A stretch of DNA of 64,000 bases. It comes from Thermomonas haemolytica (GTDB taxonomy: Bacteria > Pseudomonadota > Gammaproteobacteria > Xanthomonadales > Xanthomonadaceae). The position numbers and the translations under genes are program-made. The notes beneath the pieces were generated by a model. The model ran no database searches, was not told where the DNA came from, and was given only the letters and a program-made list of their open reading frames with translations. This document shows positions 30,307 to 37,451 of this stretch, one piece after another (position 1 is the first letter of the stretch; every line of letters starts with the position of its first letter). The stretch covers positions 248,001-312,000 of the forward strand of contig NZ_SMAP01000001.1 of assembly GCF_004346265.1 (NCBI RefSeq), read 5' to 3'.

Positions 30307-32454
30307 TCAGTCGATCGCCTTCAGCGGCCGGGGCCGCGCGGCCAGTACGGCCAGCACGGCGCGGTCGGCGGCGGCCACGTAGTCCTCGGTCCCGGTGGCG
30401 GCCAACGCGGCCGCACTCCGGCGCCCCGCGCGCTTTCGCCCATGCACCAGCTGCACGGCGGCGGGTGCGGGCGGCTCGGTATGCGGGCTGTCCTGCACCG
30501 GCAGGCGGGCCACCGCCTCCAGCGCCTCCATCCGCACCGTGGCGTCGCGCAGCTCGCGCGCGGCGCGCTGGCGCTGGCGATGCGCGCGGGCGTGTTCGCG
30601 CGCGGTATCGAGGTCGTCGAAGCGGGCGCTGGTGCGCTCGGCGGCGCCGACGTAGGCGCCCTCCAGCGTGTACACGTGCACCGGCTGGTCCAGCCGGTCC
30701 GGGTCGAAGCGCACCACCACGTGCTGCCCGGCCAGGGCGCTGACCGCCTCGCCGAAGTAGGCGTTGCCGGCGATCACCACGTAGCCCTCGCGGCGCACCT
30801 TCAGCCCCTCGGCCGCCAGCAGCCACAGCCGGCGCTGTTCGGGGCTGGCGCGGCGGATCACGCTGGCGGCATAGCTGGCGTTGAACACGTCATCGAAGCT
30901 GCGGCCGCGCGCGGTCGCGCTGCGGCGGTCGGGGCGGGCGTTGTGCGCGGCGATGCCGGCGTCCACCAGCCGCACGAACTCATCCCACGCCAGCGCCCGG
31001 CTGCCGTAGTTGGCCGGCTTGGCCAATGGACTGTTGCCGGTGTAGGCCCCGGCGGCCGCAGGGTGCTTGCTGATGCCCTCGCACAGGTCGCGGAAGGCGC
31101 GCTCGATCGGCTTGGCCTGGCCGTGGTAGGGCGTGGTCCAGTGCACCTGCACGCCCAGCTGCGGAAACAGACCGATCGGGTCTTCCTCGCGGATGCGGAA
31201 GCGGAAGCGGGTCTTGCTGCCGCCGGTCAGCAGCTTGGCGGCGAACTCGCGGCCGTTGTCCAGGTAGGCGTGGCCGGGGATGCCGTAGCGCTCCACCACC
31301 TCGCCGAAGGTGGTCTGCACCAGGTGGCTGGAGAGCGTCTCCGCCACCCGCCAGGCGAGGATCTTCCCGCTGTAGATGTCCTGCCAGGCCACCAGCACCG
31401 GGCGGCCGACCGCCCCGCTGGGCAGCTGCACGCGCAGGTCGAAGATGTGGCCGTCGGCATTCACCGCTTCCAGCGCGTGCAGGTGGTCCTTGGTGCGGGT
31501 GATGTGCGGCAGGCGGCGCGCCAGCGCCTCGCGGCCCTCGCGCGCCAGCACCCGCACCTGCCACGGCAGCGCCTCGATCCGGCGGGCCAGGGTGGCGTAG
31601 CTGGGCACCGTCCAGCCGTGGTTGGGCGCCACCTCGCGCAGGCGGCGCACGCAGGCCCACAGGGCCGGCTGCTCCGGGCGCAGGTAGTCGGATTTCAGGA
31701 CCTCCCAGGCCTCGGGGCTGATCTCGGCCTCATGGCCGCTGCCCTGGTGGCGGGGCGCCAGCAGTGGCAGGTAGTCGGCCGGCGCGGCGTGGTCCACGCC
31801 GGGGCAGCTGCCGCCGCCGTACCACCACCGGCGCAGGGTGGCCTCGGGCAGGCCGTGGGCCTGTGCGGCCTCGCGGATGGCCTGGCGCGCGCGCAGGCCG
31901 CTGTCGATCAGACGGCGCACTGTCTGCACCGGCACCAGCCGGCGCCGGGCTTCGGCCTTCACCGTTTCCGGGCGGCCGTCGAACCTGCGCCACAGCGCCG
32001 CGCTCGCCTCCGGGCTCAGCGGGGCAGCAGGTGCACGGTGGGCGCGTGTGCCAGCCGCGATGTGGCCCACAGCACCGCCATCGCCTCCGCCTCCTGCCGG
32101 TAGCGCACCGGCGCGATCGCGGGCGCGCCGAGCCGGACGGCGATCTCGCTCCACTGGACGTGGTAGCGCACCGGCGTCGCCGGACGGCCGTTGCCCGTCC
32201 GCAGGATGGTGGCGATCAGCACCGGGCCGGCCAGGATGTGGGAGATGGCTTTCATGGGTGGACTCCTGGGTGAGGTGGAGGATCAGCCGGGCTTGCACGT
32301 CGGCGGGCAGGTCGGCCAGCCGGTACACCCGCCGCCGTCCGCCCCGGCAGGGGAGGTCGGTGTGGGGCCAGGATTCGCGGACTGCGCGCTTGTTCGCGCC
32401 TCTGACTGAGATGTGCAGCGCTCTGGCCACGTCCACGATTGTGTAATCGGTCAT
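30307..32454 (-). CDS. Transposase A (MuA-like, DDE)
   Basis: A 715-aa open frame. Residues 1-65 form the Mu-type winged helix (MTDYTIVDVARALHISVRGA... GGRRRVYRLADLP). Residues 148-310 match the end-binding helix-turn-helix domains. The catalytic core has Asp in EAVNADGHIFD (about 335), Asp in YLDNGREF (about 400) and Glu in PIERAFRDL (about 455), then a basic C-terminal part that should contact ATPase B. Residues 66-146 are odd: an Arg/Pro/Gly/Ala linker with poor third-position bias, while a different frame (32016-32255) is well coded. The true start could therefore be internal. Confidence 0.85.
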   Translation of the reverse strand: MTDYTIVDVARALHISVRGANKRAVRESWPHTDLPCRGGRRRVYRLADLPADVQARLILHLTQESTHESHLPHPGRPGADRHHPADGQRPSGDAGALPRPVERDRRPARRARDRAGALPAGGGGDGGAVGHIAAGTRAHRAPAAPLSPEASAALWRRFDGRPETVKAEARRRLVPVQTVRRLIDSGLRARQAIREAAQAHGLPEATLRRWWYGGGSCPGVDHAAPADYLPLLAPRHQGSGHEAEISPEAWEVLKSDYLRPEQPALWACVRRLREVAPNHGWTVPSYATLARRIEALPWQVRVLAREGREALARRLPHITRTKDHLHALEAVNADGHIFDLRVQLPSGAVGRPVLVAWQDIYSGKILAWRVAETLSSHLVQTTFGEVVERYGIPGHAYLDNGREFAAKLLTGGSKTRFRFRIREEDPIGLFPQLGVQVHWTTPYHGQAKPIERAFRDLCEGISKHPAAAGAYTGNSPLAKPANYGSRALAWDEFVRLVDAGIAAHNARPDRRSATARGRSFDDVFNASYAASVIRRASPEQRRLWLLAAEGLKVRREGYVVIAGNAYFGEAVSALAGQHVVVRFDPDRLDQPVHVYTLEGAYVGAAERTSARFDDLDTAREHARAHRQRQRAARELRDATVRMEALEAVARLPVQDSPHTEPPAPAAVQLVHGRKRAGRRSAAALAATGTEDYVAAADRAVLAVLAARPRPLKAID
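32016..32255 (-). CDS. Overprinted 79-aa ORF inside the transposase linker
   Basis: In this 240-base stretch the frame with strong G/C third positions is not the transposase but this ORF (MKAISHILAGPVLIATILRT...). It has its own ATG and GGAG 7 bases before it, and it stops TGA right where the transposase DNA-binding domain begins. The product is a small protein with a hydrophobic N-terminus and a helical end (YRQEAEAMAVLWATSRLAHA). It may be the real gene here, with the winged helix upstream and the transposase downstream as separate proteins. Not recognised. Confidence 0.5.
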   Translation of the reverse strand: MKAISHILAGPVLIATILRTGNGRPATPVRYHVQWSEIAVRLGAPAIAPVRYRQEAEAMAVLWATSRLAHAPTVHLLPR

Positions 32455-32687
32455 TCCACCACCCCGTCCTTGAGGCCCAGGAGGACCGCTGCCCTGTGCG
32501 CGGTGCCGCGCCGACCGCGAATGCGGCCGCGCATCAGTTCATAGACGATCCGCTCGGAGATGCCGTGCTGCTGCGCCCAGCCCCGGATCGTCCATCCATG
32601 CCGGTCGAACTCACGCCTGACCTCGGCGATGGTCAGCGTGCGTTGGTTCCTCTGTTGGGGTATCTTCGGTGCGACATCGTTCAGCAT
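32451..32687 (-). CDS. Ner-like early DNA-binding protein
   Basis: A 78-aa protein; start MLNDVAPKIPQQ at 32687. A TTG start further up would overlap the promoter -35 box and is rejected. The helix-turn-helix region TIRGWAQQHGISERIVYELM followed by GRRGTAHRAAVLLGL matches the small Ner/Cro-like proteins that are the first gene of Mu-like early operons. It should dampen early and repressor transcription. Its stop overlaps the transposase ATG (ATGA). Confidence 0.75.
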   Translation of the reverse strand: MLNDVAPKIPQQRNQRTLTIAEVRREFDRHGWTIRGWAQQHGISERIVYELMRGRIRGRRGTAHRAAVLLGLKDGVVE

Positions 32688-32694
32688 GGTGCGA

Positions 32695-32723
32695 ACAATG
32701 CGCTCAATTGTGGAAATTGTCAA
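32695..32723 (-). promoter_or_regulatory. Early promoter (leftward)
   Basis: On the minus strand a perfect TTGACA (32723-32718), a 17-base spacer, and CATTGT (32700-32695) stand just before the Ner-like ATG. This is the best promoter of the phage early operon. Confidence 0.7.
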
Positions 32724-32735
32724 CCACGATCGTGG
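32724..32735. promoter_or_regulatory. 12-bp palindrome at the early promoter
   Basis: CCACGATCGTGG is a perfect palindrome touching the early -35 box. It differs from the GTTCCAGCTT operators, so it may be the site of a second regulator such as the Ner-like protein. Confidence 0.5.
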
Positions 32736-32747
32736 AAGTTTTTTTTG

Positions 32748-32879
32748 GTTCCAGCTTCCAGTTCCCGCTGCCCAGCCTCATCCGGCGAAAAAATCATGCG
32801 AAACAAGTACTTATAGAAAGCTGGAACTCATTGCGTGGGCGATCTGGCAGTTCCAGCTTTCCCACCGAAAGCTGGAACT
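32748..32879. promoter_or_regulatory. Repressor operator cluster
   Basis: Four copies of GTTCCAGCTT or its complement: 32748-32757 (+), 32818-32827 (-), 32850-32859 (+) and 32869-32878 (-). The last two form a perfect 13-bp inverted repeat (AGTTCCAGCTTTC, 5-base spacer, complement; 32849-32879) just before the repressor ATG. They lie between the divergent early and repressor genes and are the likely binding sites of the repressor. Confidence 0.75.
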
Positions 32880-32887
32880 GGAAACGC

Positions 32888-33334
32888 ATGAACATCCCTG
32901 ACCGCCTCCGTGCCCTGCGTGACTGTCTCGGCCTCACGCAGGTCCAGATGGCGGAGCGTATCGGGCTGCCAAAGCGGACGATCGTCGGATATGAGAACGG
33001 CGAGCGCGAGCCTGGATCAGCGGCCCTCGCCGCCTACGCCCGCACTGGCGTCAACATGAACTGGCTGCTCACTGGCGATGGTGAGATGTTCCACCGCAAA
33101 GCGGAGCCGAAGCCAGAAACATCGCAGGAACAGGCGTTTGCGGGCTTTCTGCCGCCCGACCACCCCCATGCCAGGCGCTGGGCCGCGCTGATCCAGCTGG
33201 TCGAGGAAGAGCCGGATGAGGCCCGCCGCGACTCAATCCTCTCCGATCTGCTGACGCGCGCTCAGGAGGCGGCGGAGCTAGCGCAGCTCAGGCGCGTCGT
33301 GCAGGCGCTGGCGCGCGATCGCAAGGCCGGCTGA
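32888..33334 (+). CDS. XRE-family phage repressor
   Basis: A 148-aa protein; start MNIPDRLRALRDCLGL at 32888, which directly follows the operator repeats. An N-terminal XRE helix-turn-helix (LTQVQMAERIGLPKRTIVGY, then ENGEREPGS) is followed by WLLTGDGEMF, typical of CI-like repressors, and a helical C-terminus. There is no LexA/CI peptidase domain, so induction by RecA cleavage is not expected. It is the only rightward gene of the control region and keeps the early promoter off. Confidence 0.88.
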   Translation: MNIPDRLRALRDCLGLTQVQMAERIGLPKRTIVGYENGEREPGSAALAAYARTGVNMNWLLTGDGEMFHRKAEPKPETSQEQAFAGFLPPDHPHARRWAALIQLVEEEPDEARRDSILSDLLTRAQEAAELAQLRRVVQALARDRKAG

Positions 33335-33387
33335 TCGTCTTTGCGGCCGCTTCAAACTCCACTTGAACACTCAAGCGCGCCGGCCTG

Positions 33388-33405
33388 AGTGTCTCAAATC
33401 AGCTG
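33388..33405 (-). repeat. Transposase end-binding site R2
   Basis: On the minus strand CAGCTGATTTGAGACACT matches the end-site core TGATTTGAGACA. It is 147 bp inside the right terminus. Confidence 0.7.
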
Positions 33406-33523
33406 CGAAAAAGCGCCTCCAGCGCCGATTTCCGGCTTCATCGCTTCTCACCGGTTTGAGACACCTAGATCATCGCAACCCATTGCCTGCACTGAAATTT
33501 CCCGCCTGATCCCGGCTCTTCCC

Positions 33524-33542
33524 GGGTGTCTCAAATCAAGTG
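33524..33542 (-). repeat. Transposase end-binding site R1
   Basis: On the minus strand CACTTGATTTGAGACACCC starts 11 bp inside the right terminus, mirroring L1. Aligned from the tips, the two ends share TGT, then CAC and TGATTTGAGACA at identical distances. Confidence 0.8.
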
Positions 33543-33552
33543 ATCACCCACA

Positions 33553-33557
33553 ACGGC
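33553..33557. repeat. Target-site duplication, right copy
   Basis: ACGGC directly follows the phage terminal CA and equals 164-168. Confidence 0.9.
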
Positions 33558-33726
33558 CGCACGCGGTTTTGGCTTCGCCCGCTGCTATCTGGAGACCCTG
33601 ACCGGCATGGACGCGGCGATGCGCCTGTACGAACGCAGCGGCTTTACCCGCATCGACGCCCCGCTGGGCGCCACCGGGCACGGCGGCTGCAACCGCTTCT
33701 ACCTGCTGGACCTCGCTTCGGCATAG
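33558..33726 (+). pseudogene. GNAT acetyltransferase, 3' part
   Basis: This fragment continues the gene cut at 168. In the restored frame it reads ...ARGFGFARCYLETLTGMDAA, then MRLYERSGFTRIDAPLG and ends FYLLDLASA with TAG at 33724. MRLYERSGF is a standard C-terminal GNAT motif. No start signal stands before it, so it should not be expressed as a functional enzyme while the prophage is present. Confidence 0.85.
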
Positions 33727-33729
33727 CCC

Positions 33730-33845
33730 GCGTCGGGTCTGCCGCCGGGGGCTGCTTGCGGCTCGATGCGAACATCCTGTTCGATGTCGCCGACGTGCGC
33801 CATCCATGGCGCACTCTGCGCAGCCCCCGGCGGCAGACCCGACGC
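33730..33845. repeat. 116-bp element with 26-bp perfect inverted repeats
   Basis: The arms (33730-33755 and 33820-33845) are perfect complements over 26 bases, e.g. GTCTGCCGCCGGGGG on the left. The 64-bp centre has its own 9-bp hairpin, GTGCGCCAT / ATGGCGCAC (33795-33814). No T run follows. It looks like a palindromic intergenic repeat or a MITE-like element between the broken GNAT and the SDR gene. Confidence 0.6.
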
Positions 33846-33892
33846 TCATCGCAATTGGCTAAAATCGCGGTTTTCCGCCCGCAGGATTCCCC

Positions 33893-34663
33893 ATGCAACT
33901 CGCTTCCGTTCGCGCCGTGGTCACTGGCGGCGTCTCCGGCCTCGGCCTGGCCGTGGCCCGGCACCTGGTCGCCCAGGGCGGCAAGGTCGCCCTGTTCGAC
34001 CTCAATGACGAAAAGGGCGCGGCCGCGGTCGCCGAGCTCGGCGAGGCCAATGCCCGCTACTTCAACACCAACGTTACCGACGAAGCCCAGGTCGATGCCA
34101 ACGTCGGCGCCGCGCAGGCTTTCCTCGGCGGGCTGAACGCCTGCATCAACTGCGCCGGCATCCTCGGCTCCAACCGGGTGCTGGGCAAGACCGGCCCGAT
34201 GCCGCTGGCGCAGTTCCAGGGCACCGTGATGGTGAACCTGGTCGGCAGCTTCAACGTGGCCAAGGCCTGCGCCGACCGCATGCAGCACAACGCCGCCGGC
34301 GACGACGGCGAGCGCGGCGTGATCGTCAACACCGCCTCGGTGGCGGCTTACGAGGGCCAGATCGGCCAGGCCGCTTACTCCGCCAGCAAGGCCGGCGTGA
34401 TCGGCATGACCCTGCCGATGGCGCGCGAGCTGGCGCGCTTCGGCATCCGCGTGATGACCATCGCCCCGGGCGTGTTCTGGACCCCGATGGTGGACGGCAT
34501 GCCGGAGGACGTGCAGAAGTCGCTGGCGGCGACCATCCCGTTCCCGTCGCGGCTGGGCAAGCCGGAGGAGTTCGCGGAGCTGGTGGCCTGCATCCTCACC
34601 ACCGGCTACCTCAACGGCGAGACCATCCGCCTGGACGGCGCCACCCGCCTGGCGCCGAAGTGA
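33893..34663 (+). CDS. Short-chain dehydrogenase (3-hydroxyacyl-CoA dehydrogenase type)
   Basis: A 256-aa SDR with the cofactor motif TGGVSGLG near residue 11, NCAG near 87, the catalytic Ser in [10 protein letters not shown] and Tyr/Lys in YSASK. The overall sequence is close to the 3-hydroxy-2-methylbutyryl-CoA/HSD10 group ([17 protein letters not shown]), enzymes of isoleucine and fatty-acid breakdown using NAD+. A -10-like TAAAAT stands at 33860-33865. It is a single gene here; substrate is inferred from similarity only. Confidence 0.85.
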   Translation: MQLASVRAVVTGGVSGLGLAVARHLVAQGGKVALFDLNDEKGAAAVAELGEANARYFNTNVTDEAQVDANVGAAQAFLGGLNACINCAGILGSNRVLGKTGPMPLAQFQGTVMVNLVGSFNVAKACADRMQHNAAGDDGERGVIVNTASVAAYEGQIGQAAYSASKAGVIGMTLPMARELARFGIRVMTIAPGVFWTPMVDGMPEDVQKSLAATIPFPSRLGKPEEFAELVACILTTGYLNGETIRLDGATRLAPK

Positions 34664-34733
34664 CCACTTTCCCGCGGGAGCGGATCTCACCGCTCCCCTG
34701 CGCTCTTCCGCCCATGGAAGAGGAGAGAACCGC

Positions 34734-35300
34734 ATGAAGGCTTACGACATCAAGAAAGGCAACGTCGTCGAACACAACGGCGGCGTGTACCAGATCCGCG
34801 ACATCGAGCGCAGCAGCCCGCAGGGCCGCGGCGGCAACGTGCGCTACCGCTTCACCATGTACGCCATTCCCGGCGGCAGCAAGCTGGATGCGAGCTTCGA
34901 TGCCGATGACGATCTGCGCGAAGTGGATCTGGTGCGCCGGGCCTGCACTTACTCCTACCGCGATGGCGATGCCTTCGTGTTCCTCGACGACGAGGACTAC
35001 ACCCCGTACACGCTGGATGCCGACGCGGTGGGCGACGCCGCCGGCTACATCGTGGACGACCTCACCGGCATCTACGTGCAGCTGATCGAGGACGCCCCGG
35101 TGGCGATCCAGCTGCCGCAATCGGTCGCCATCGAGGTGATCGACACCCCGCCGGAACTGAAGGGCGGCACCGCCACCAAGCGCCCGAAGCCGGCCCGGCT
35201 TTCCACCGGCATCGAGATCATGGTGCCGGAGTACATCGGCAACGGCGAGAAGGTGTGGGTGAACACCACCACCGGCGAGTTCGCCGGCCGCGCCGATTGA
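34734..35300 (+). CDS. efpL: Elongation factor P-like protein EfpL (YeiP)
   Basis: A 188-aa, three-domain EF-P paralogue. It carries the YeiP signature [19 protein letters not shown] and a C-terminal PATLSTG-like [14 protein letters not shown]. The loop that reaches the peptidyl-transferase centre is SSPQGRGGN, with Arg instead of the EF-P lysine, as in EfpL, so no lysine modification is needed. EfpL helps ribosomes pass proline-rich and other difficult motifs. A GAGGAGAG Shine-Dalgarno stands 7 bases before the ATG. Confidence 0.92.
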   Translation: MKAYDIKKGNVVEHNGGVYQIRDIERSSPQGRGGNVRYRFTMYAIPGGSKLDASFDADDDLREVDLVRRACTYSYRDGDAFVFLDDEDYTPYTLDADAVGDAAGYIVDDLTGIYVQLIEDAPVAIQLPQSVAIEVIDTPPELKGGTATKRPKPARLSTGIEIMVPEYIGNGEKVWVNTTTGEFAGRAD

Positions 35301-35307
35301 TCCCCGG

Positions 35308-35337
35308 CCGTGATCCCCGCACGCGCGGGGATCACGG
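35308..35337. terminator. Palindromic hairpin (REP-like) after efpL
   Basis: CCGTGATCCCCGC-ACGC-GCGGGGATCACGG is a perfect 13-bp stem. It has no T run; such GATCCCCGC hairpins are common intergenic repeats and can end or stabilise transcripts. Confidence 0.6.
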
Positions 35338-35347
35338 GTGGAACCGC

Positions 35348-35935
35348 ATGCCCGGACACCTCTCCCCCGTCGCCCTTGCCGGCCACGGCATCCGCCTGGA
35401 GCCGCTGGCGCGCGAGCATGTCGCCGCCTTGCAGGACGCGGTGGACGACGGCGACGTCGGCGCACTGGCCTACGTCAGCGTGCCGCCGCGCGAAGGCATG
35501 GCGGCCTGGGTGGAGCACGCGCTGGACATGCGCGAGGCCGGCCGTGAGCTGCCGTTCGCCATCCTCGCCGGCGACCGCGTGGTCGGCAGCACGCGCTTCT
35601 ACGATATCGACCTGTCGGTGCCGACGCTGGCGATCGGCTACACCTTCCTCGCCGCCTCGGTCTGGCGCACCCATGTCAACACCGCAAGCAAGCGGTTGCT
35701 GCTGGGCCACGCCTTCGACACCCTCGGTGCGCAGTCGGTGCATTTCCACACCAGCCACCTCAACCTGCGCTCGCAGGCGGCGATCGAACGGCTGGGCGCG
35801 CGCAAGGACGGCATCCTGCGCGCGCACAAGCGGCACAAGGACGGCAGCCTGCGCGACACCCATTCCTATTCGATCCTCGCCGCCGAATGGCCGGCGATCC
35901 GCGCCCGGCTGGACGCCCGCCTGGCCGCGGGTTGA
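35348..35935 (+). CDS. GNAT N-acetyltransferase (RimJ/RimL type)
   Basis: A 195-aa protein; start MPGHLSPVALAGHGIRLEPL at 35348. It has the RimL-like features IRLEPLAREHVAAL, a strand FAILAGDRVVGSTRF and the late NLRSQAAIERLGARKDG motif of acetyl-CoA binding. It probably acetylates a protein N-terminus or a small amine. It stands alone between two hairpin/terminator-flanked genes. Exact substrate cannot be told. Confidence 0.8.
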   Translation: MPGHLSPVALAGHGIRLEPLAREHVAALQDAVDDGDVGALAYVSVPPREGMAAWVEHALDMREAGRELPFAILAGDRVVGSTRFYDIDLSVPTLAIGYTFLAASVWRTHVNTASKRLLLGHAFDTLGAQSVHFHTSHLNLRSQAAIERLGARKDGILRAHKRHKDGSLRDTHSYSILAAEWPAIRARLDARLAAG

Positions 35936-35950
35936 GCGCAGGGCGCCGGT

Positions 35951-37333
35951 TCAGTCCAGCAGCTTCCCGGGGTTCATCACCCCGTTCGGGTCCAGCGCGG
36001 CCTTGATGCCGCGCATCAGGGCGATCTCCGCCGGGCTGCGCGTGCACCACAGGTAGGGCTTCTTCACCAGGCCGATGCCGTGCTCGGCGGAGATGCTGCC
36101 GCCGTGCCGCTGCAGCACCTCGGCCAGCAGCTTGGTGACGCGCTCGCAGTCGGCCACGAAGTCGGCCTGCGCCGCGGCCTCGGGCTTGAGGATGTTGATG
36201 TGCAGGTTGCCATCGCCGATGTGGCCGAACCAGACCACCTCGAACTGCGGGTACTCGCGCGCCAGCAACGCCTGCGCCTCGGCGAGGAAGGCCGGCATCG
36301 CCGCGATCCGCACCGACACGTCGTTCTTGTAGGGCACGTGCTTGGCCAGGCTCTCGGTGATGCCCTCGCGCAGCCGCCACAGCTGGGCCGCCTGCGCCTC
36401 GTTGGCGGCAATCACGCCGTCGCTGGCCAGCCCGTCCTGCACGCACTGTTCGAACGCCGCCAGCGCCGCGGCCTCGCTGGCCTCGTCGGCGGCGAATTCG
36501 GTGACGACGTAGAAGGGATGGAGCTCGTCGAACGGTGCCTGCGCGCCGTGGGCCAGCACATGCTTCAGCGCAATATCGGTGAAGAACTCGAACGCCTGCA
36601 GCGGAAGCCGGCGGCGGAAGGCCGCGAACACCTGCATCAGCGCCTCGAATGAGGGCAAGGCCAGCAGCATCACATTGGTCGGCGGCGGCGGGTCGGTGAG
36701 CCGCAGCACCGCCTCCACCACGATCCCGAGCGTGCCTTCCGAGGCGATCGCCAGGTGGCGCAGGTCGTAGCCGCTGGAATCCTTCACCAGCGCGCGCCCC
36801 AGCCGCAGCACCTCGCCGCTGCCGGTGACGAAGGTGAGCCCGGCAATCCAGTCGCGGGTAGTGCCGTAGCGCACCACGCGGATGCCGCCGGCATTGGTGG
36901 CGATGTTGCCGCCGATGGTGCAGGACCCGCGTGCGGCGAAATCCACCGGGTAGTACAGCCCGTGCGCGCGTGCCGCTTCCTGCGCAGCTTGCAGCGGGAT
37001 GCCGGCCTGCACGGTGAGGGTGCGGTCCACCGGATCGAAGCCCAGCACCTGGTGCATGCGCTCGAGGCTGACCACCAGCTCGCCGTTGGCGGCGACCGCC
37101 CCACCCGACAGCCCGGTGCGCCCGCCCGAGGGCACCAGCGCCACGCCCTCGGCATTCGCCCAGCGCACCACCGCCTGCACCTCCTCGACGCTGCCCGGCA
37201 GCGCGATCGCCAGCGGCGCCGGGGTCCAGCGCCGGGTCCAGTCGCGGCCGTAGTGCGCAAGGTCGGCGGGATCGGTGAGCAGGCGCAGGCCCGGCAGGGC
37301 GGCGCGCAGCGAGGCAAGGCGGGCGTCGGTCAT
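35951..37333 (-). CDS. FAD-linked D-2-hydroxyglutarate dehydrogenase
   Basis: A 460-aa flavoprotein. The PP-loop FAD-binding domain has VALVPSGGRTGLSGGAVAAN and the C-terminal catalytic domain has WFGHIGDGNLHINI and SAEHGIGLVKK, conserved in the D-2-hydroxyglutarate/D-lactate dehydrogenase group. D-2-hydroxyglutarate dehydrogenase is preferred because serA is the divergent neighbour: SerA makes D-2-hydroxyglutarate while reoxidising its cofactor, and this enzyme returns it to 2-oxoglutarate. The start MTDARLASLRAALPG is chosen; MALRPVMTD 18 bases up is an alternative. Confidence 0.82.
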   Translation of the reverse strand: MTDARLASLRAALPGLRLLTDPADLAHYGRDWTRRWTPAPLAIALPGSVEEVQAVVRWANAEGVALVPSGGRTGLSGGAVAANGELVVSLERMHQVLGFDPVDRTLTVQAGIPLQAAQEAARAHGLYYPVDFAARGSCTIGGNIATNAGGIRVVRYGTTRDWIAGLTFVTGSGEVLRLGRALVKDSSGYDLRHLAIASEGTLGIVVEAVLRLTDPPPPTNVMLLALPSFEALMQVFAAFRRRLPLQAFEFFTDIALKHVLAHGAQAPFDELHPFYVVTEFAADEASEAAALAAFEQCVQDGLASDGVIAANEAQAAQLWRLREGITESLAKHVPYKNDVSVRIAAMPAFLAEAQALLAREYPQFEVVWFGHIGDGNLHINILKPEAAAQADFVADCERVTKLLAEVLQRHGGSISAEHGIGLVKKPYLWCTRSPAEIALMRGIKAALDPNGVMNPGKLLD

Positions 37334-37451
37334 GACAGGGCGCAGGGCCATCTGGACAGGGCCGGAACATAGCATGCCGCAGCGCAGCAACGCGGGTGGA
37401 TTCTGGCTATAGTCGACGCTCGTTTCCCCATCGCCGCACCCGCACGCCGCC

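Larger units (their letters stand above)
169..33552. mobile_element. Complete Mu-like transposable prophage (siphovirus-type tail)
   Basis: The element is 33,384 bp, begins with TG, ends with CA, and is flanked by the 5-bp duplication ACGGC. Both ends carry copies of a TGATTTGAGACA-type site. The gene content is repressor, Ner, transposase A (DDE), ATPase B, Gam, GemA, Mor, SAR lysozyme, Rz/Rz1, terminase, DUF935 portal, gpF, gpG, protease, major head, and lambda-like tail tip M-L-K-I-J with fibres. This matches the B3/D3112 type of transposable siphophage in layout. All essential modules look intact, so it is probably inducible or recently active. Confidence 0.95.
33335..33552. other. Phage right-end non-coding region with transposase sites
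   Basis: This 218-bp stretch has no convincing gene. It holds three copies of the end-site core: R2 (33388-33405, inverted), a copy in left-end orientation CACCGGTTTGAGACACCT (33449-33466), and R1 (33524-33542, inverted). The rest shows no clear structure. Confidence 0.75.

Noticed and set aside
32451-32723. Longer Ner-like protein starting with TTG at 32723
   Set aside because: That TTG is the first part of a perfect TTGACA -35 box; the ATG at 32687 is downstream of the whole promoter.
33727-33892. Small ORFs over the inverted-repeat element
   Set aside because: They come from the palindromic arms, have no ribosome site, and are not similar to any known protein pattern.
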